From the NCBI GenBank assembly GCA_002361735.1, contig DETS01000121.1, forward strand, positions 1 through 64,000: a stretch of DNA of 64,000 nucleotides, written 5' to 3'. Under the pieces are notes generated by a model that was not told the origin of the DNA, ran no database searches, and saw nothing but the letters and a program-made list of their open reading frames with translations. The DNA is from Lachnospiraceae bacterium UBA3282 (GTDB lineage Bacteria > Bacillota > Clostridia > Lachnospirales > Lachnospiraceae). Made by a program: the position numbers and the translations under genes. Shown here piece after piece: positions 61,092 to 64,000 of this stretch; within the stretch, counting starts at the first letter, position 1; each line of letters starts with the position of its first letter.

Positions 61092-61910
61092 ATGGTTAGA
61101 AGTTTATGGTCGGGCGCAACAGGCATGAATGCACAGCAGACAAATGTTGACACGATAGCGAACAATCTCGCTAACGTCAATTCCGTTGGTTATAAGGCGC
61201 AGGTGGCGCAGTTTAAGTCGCTTTTGTACCAGAATCTGCAGTCCATTACCACAACGGCAAACGGTGACCCGAAGCCGACCACCTCACAGGTTGGTCTTGG
61301 TGTGCGTACCTCATCCATCAATCAGATTTTCAGGCAGGGCAGCCTGCTGGATGCGGACTCTGACACGGCTTTTGCCATTGAGGGAGACGGATTCTTCGCT
61401 GTGCGCGGCGATGATAACCAGATTTTCTATACGAGAAACGGTGATTTTACATGGGCAATCGGTGTCGGCAACCGCATGACGCTGACCAATGCGGACGGAA
61501 TGCCGGTATTAAATACGGAAGGGCGTGCCATTATCGTACCGGCGGGTATGGTAGCGAGCAACCTTTCGATTACGGAGGATGGGCAGATCTGCTATCCTGA
61601 CGAACTGAACAATCCGCAGCCCATTGGCGAACAGATCGGTACGTTCCAGTTTAACAATCCCAGCGGTTTAAGACGAGTGGGCGATACTCTTTTTGAGGTG
61701 ACGGATGCCAGCGGTCGTGTGATCAACGAGGCGACCAACGATGATGTGGACAGAAGCCGCATTATTCAGGGCTATCTGGAAGGCTCCAACGTGCAGGTGG
61801 CAAACGAGATGGTAAACCTGATCGTGGCGCAGCGTGCCTATGAGATGAACTCCAAGTCCATCACCACCTCCGATTCGATGCTTGAGGTTGCCAACAACCT
61901 GAAACGCTAA
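61092..61910 (+). CDS. flgG: Flagellar distal rod protein FlgG
   Basis: 272 residues. N-terminus MVRSLWSGATGMNAQQTNVD with ANNLANVNSVGYK, and C-terminus LEGSNVQVANEMVNLIVAQRAYEMNSK, both typical of FlgG. It forms the distal rod that passes through the wall. Follows flgF; a family B structured repeat begins on the base after its stop codon. Confidence 0.94.
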   Translation: MVRSLWSGATGMNAQQTNVDTIANNLANVNSVGYKAQVAQFKSLLYQNLQSITTTANGDPKPTTSQVGLGVRTSSINQIFRQGSLLDADSDTAFAIEGDGFFAVRGDDNQIFYTRNGDFTWAIGVGNRMTLTNADGMPVLNTEGRAIIVPAGMVASNLSITEDGQICYPDELNNPQPIGEQIGTFQFNNPSGLRRVGDTLFEVTDASGRVINEATNDDVDRSRIIQGYLEGSNVQVANEMVNLIVAQRAYEMNSKSITTSDSMLEVANNLKR

Positions 61911-62036
61911 GAGCCGTGCAAAATTGTGACTAAGCAGATTGCGCATGTTTACATGCGGCAAGCAGCTTAGGCGCAATTTTATAGGGCGACAGCCCGCATG
62001 AGTAAGCCGCAAAGCGGGTTACGAATGAAACGGCTC
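61911..62036 (+). repeat. Structured repeat element, family B, copy 2
   Basis: 126 bp directly after the flgG stop. Outer stem GAGCCGT (61911-61917) / ACGGCTC (62030-62036); inner AAAATTG/CAATTTT, TAAGC/GCTTA, CGCATG/CATGCG, GGGCGACAGCCC and AACCCGC-type pairing. It shares the TATAGGGCGA..GCCCG..GAG..AG core with 20227-20350, while most stem sequence differs. Confidence 0.7.
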
Positions 62037-62064
62037 GTAGGCGCAGAGATAGAGGAGAACACAT

Positions 62065-62424
62065 ATGAACGACTTAACCAATTTAGCAGCTTATACCGAT
62101 TACATGACCGATACCAATCGTGTCGCGACGGAAAATCTTCAGAAAAAATTGGAGAATACCGACCGTGCGGCAAAAAATAAGGAAGACGACGCTCTCTTTG
62201 ATGCCTGCAAGCAATTTGAGGCTTATCTCTGGGAACAGGTTTATAAAGAGATGCAGAAGACCGTCGATCTGTTCAGCGACGAGGAGGACGGTTATGCTTC
62301 TCAGATGGTCGATTATTTTAAGGATAATGTAATCCAGGAGATTTCCAAGCAGACTGCGACACAGGGATCTAACTCTCTTGCACAGATGCTTTATGAGCAG
62401 GCGAAGATCAACTACGGGTTATAA
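62065..62424 (+). CDS. flgJ: Flagellar rod-binding protein (FlgJ N-terminal type)
   Basis: 119 residues corresponding to the rod-capping domain of FlgJ (LFDACKQFEAYLWEQVYKEM, then SQMVDYFKDNVIQEI and SLAQMLYEQ). It lacks the muramidase domain of proteobacterial FlgJ, which is normal in Clostridia. Acts as scaffold for rod assembly. GAGGAG site before ATG 62065. Confidence 0.92.
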   Translation: MNDLTNLAAYTDYMTDTNRVATENLQKKLENTDRAAKNKEDDALFDACKQFEAYLWEQVYKEMQKTVDLFSDEEDGYASQMVDYFKDNVIQEISKQTATQGSNSLAQMLYEQAKINYGL

Positions 62425-62434
62425 TTATAAAATT

Positions 62435-62584
62435 GGGGGGGGGGCGACCTTACAGTTTACCTTATGCTCCTGCGCAAACTCGCACCCACTTCGCATATAG
62501 TAAATTCCTTTGGAATTAACTATACGTGAACTCGGCGCTCGAACAGTGCTTCGGAGCAGTAAGCTAAACTGTAAGGTCGCTCCC
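62435..62584. repeat. Poly-G tract and hairpin element, family C, copy 2
   Basis: A run of ten G (62435-62444) leads into outer arms at about 62441-62470 and 62553-62584 (both contain GACCTTACAGTTTA or its complement). An inner perfect hairpin TATAGTAAATTCC (62496-62508) / GGAATTAACTATA (62512-62524) has one mismatch. Loop motifs CGCAAACTCG (62473-62482) and CTCGAACAGTGCTTC (62538-62552) match those of the element at 51815. Confidence 0.75.
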
Positions 62585-62670
62585 ATAGTACAAACAACTT
62601 TATATAAGATAGATTACAACAATTTCTATATTCTGATATACAAATGTGATTCTAAAAATTCAGAGGTTCT

Positions 62671-64000
62671 ATGGACACAATTAAGGGCTACATCGAGCAC
62701 ATCATTTTCCGCAACAAAGAAAACGGCTATACGGTCTTGAATCTGCTGACGCAGGAGGAAGAAATCACCTGTGTGGGTTTTTTTCAAACGATGGATCAAG
62801 GTGAGACCATTGAGGCAAGCGGTGAATACACCACGCATCAGATATACGGCAAGCAGTTCAAGATAGAACGCTACACCATTGTTCCGCCCGGCGATGAGGA
62901 GAGCGTGGAGCGTTATCTTGCATCCGGCGCGGTGAAGGGTGTCGGACAGGCGCTTGCCAAGCGGATCGTCAAAGCCTTTGGAGAAGATACCTACCGCATC
63001 ATAGAGGAGGAACCGGAACGCCTGGCGGAGGTAAAGGGCATCAGCCTGAAAAAAGCCAGAGAAATCGCGGCTTCCCTCTACGAAAAGCGGGACGCCAGAG
63101 ACGCGCTCACCTTCCTGCAGGGTTACGGCATCGGTAATACGCTGGCATTGCGCATCTATGAGACATACGGCATGGGACTTTACGGCGTCATGCGGGAAAA
63201 TCCCTATCGGCTGGCGGAGGATGTCTCCGGCATCGGTTTTCGCATTGCGGACGAGATTGCTGCAAAAGTCGGCATTCACACGGATTCGGACTACCGCATC
63301 AGGAGCGGGCTGCTTTATACCTTACAGCAGGCGGGCGCCGAGGGACATTGCTATCTGCCGGCGGAGAAGCTGCTTACCCGCGCGGAGGAGCTCCTGGGGG
63401 TCGAAGCCGCATTGATGGAGCCGCAGCTTGCCAATCTTGCCATGGACAAGAAGCTGGTCATAAAGACTGCCCCGGCACAGCCCGTATCAGAATCGGCACA
63501 ATCCCCTCTCGCTCCCGAGCGCAGAGTCTACGCTTCCTCCTTTTATTATGCGGAGCTGGCCTGCGCCGGGATGCTGCACGACTTAAACATCAGGGAGGAA
63601 CTTCTGCCTGCCGAGGAGGAAGCGCTCCTCAAAAAAATCGGCGTCCTGGAAGAAGATCTGGGTATTGCGCTCGATGAACTGCAGAGGCGCTCTGTTCTGG
63701 AAAGTATCCGCAACGGCGTATTTATTTTGTCGGGAGGTCCGGGAACGGGAAAGACGACCACCATCAACGCAATCATCCGCTACTTTCTCTCCCAGGGGAT
63801 GGACATCCTCTTAGCCGCGCCCACAGGCAGGGCGGCGAAGCGCATGACCGAGGCGACGGGCTACGAGGCACGCACCATTCATCGGTTGCTGGAACTTTCC
63901 GGCGCGGCGGCATTGGAAGGAAAGACAGCGCGCTTTGAGCGCAATGAGGAGAATCCGTTGGAAGCGGACGTCGTCATTGTGGATGAAATGTCCATGGTGG
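62671..64000 (+). CDS. recD2: RecD2-type ATP-dependent DNA helicase (5' part)
   Basis: 443 codons are visible before the window ends. An N-terminal OB-like domain (about 1-75), tandem helix-hairpin-helix region (AVKGVGQALAKRIVKAFG, about 90-190), a winged region, and the SF1B motor with Walker A GGPGTGKTTT near residue 355, APTGRAAKRM, and Walker B VVIVDEMSM at the very end. RecD2 unwinds DNA 5'-3' outside a RecBCD complex and aids genome stability. Start ATG 62671 has a weak GAGG site. Confidence 0.94.
   Translation, partial: MDTIKGYIEHIIFRNKENGYTVLNLLTQEEEITCVGFFQTMDQGETIEASGEYTTHQIYGKQFKIERYTIVPPGDEESVERYLASGAVKGVGQALAKRIVKAFGEDTYRIIEEEPERLAEVKGISLKKAREIAASLYEKRDARDALTFLQGYGIGNTLALRIYETYGMGLYGVMRENPYRLAEDVSGIGFRIADEIAAKVGIHTDSDYRIRSGLLYTLQQAGAEGHCYLPAEKLLTRAEELLGVEAALMEPQLANLAMDKKLVIKTAPAQPVSESAQSPLAPERRVYASSFYYAELACAGMLHDLNIREELLPAEEEALLKKIGVLEEDLGIALDELQRRSVLESIRNGVFILSGGPGTGKTTTINAIIRYFLSQGMDILLAAPTGRAAKRMTEATGYEARTIHRLLELSGAAALEGKTARFERNEENPLEADVVIVDEMSMV

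Overview
The window looks like a chromosomal segment of a flagellated, fermentative member of the Lachnospiraceae (Clostridia, Bacillota). This rests on gene content and order, not on a database search: rpsF-ssb-rpsR beside gdpP-rplI-dnaB, a transketolase split into two subunits, a methionine aminopeptidase with an N-terminal SEC-C zinc motif, mreB/mbl directly before flgF-flgG-flgJ, a RecD2-type helicase, and strong AAGGAGG-type ribosome sites with TTGACA-17-TATAAT-type promoters. No rRNA, tRNA or CRISPR array was recognised.

Layout. 0-5 kb: an open-ended gene fragment, a large hybrid histidine kinase, a 2[4Fe-4S] ferredoxin, a MerR-like regulator and a 51-residue protein. 4.7-9.9 kb (minus strand): replication and translation genes dnaB, rplI, gdpP, rpsR, ssb, rpsF. 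10-18.6 kb (plus strand): a chemotaxis receptor, then a pentose block (araA, FGGY kinase, araD, two transketolase subunits, rpe) that would carry L-arabinose through L-ribulose and L-ribulose-5-P to D-xylulose-5-P and on into the non-oxidative pentose phosphate pathway. 18.7-28.5 kb: MATE exporter, map, an unrecognised three-gene membrane/secreted module, metG, an alpha/beta hydrolase, an amphipathic 11-residue-repeat protein, and a 57-residue relative of the 51-residue protein. 28.6-29.6 kb: D-lactate dehydrogenase.

29.7-48.3 kb is accessory. It holds an AT-rich three-gene island, two copies of a promoter-plus-structured-leader element placed before two different PD-(D/E)XK-type genes (Uma2 and a decayed Rpn gene), an orphan domain, a 2374-residue surface-type protein that lacks any N-terminal export signal, a three-gene operon (2-TM protein, phosphoribosyltransferase-like protein, Cys-rich helical protein) behind two near-identical promoters, manC, and a tyrosine recombinase. 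The phosphoribosyltransferase-like operon is the best candidate here for an undescribed conflict or stress system.

48.5-64 kb: a membrane-anchored Ig-like protein next to uvrB, then uvrA, a DUF4143-type ATPase with an exact 32-bp-period array of a 12-bp motif upstream, a PF09818-type ATPase, hicAB, mbl, flgF, flgG, flgJ and the start of recD2.

The intergenic DNA is unusual. At least three families of about 100-145 bp hairpin elements occur in two copies each, in several cases with paired base changes that keep the stems intact (15041/59976, 20227/61911, 51815/62441). Coordinates, motifs and pairings were read by eye; no alignment, folding or database search was run.
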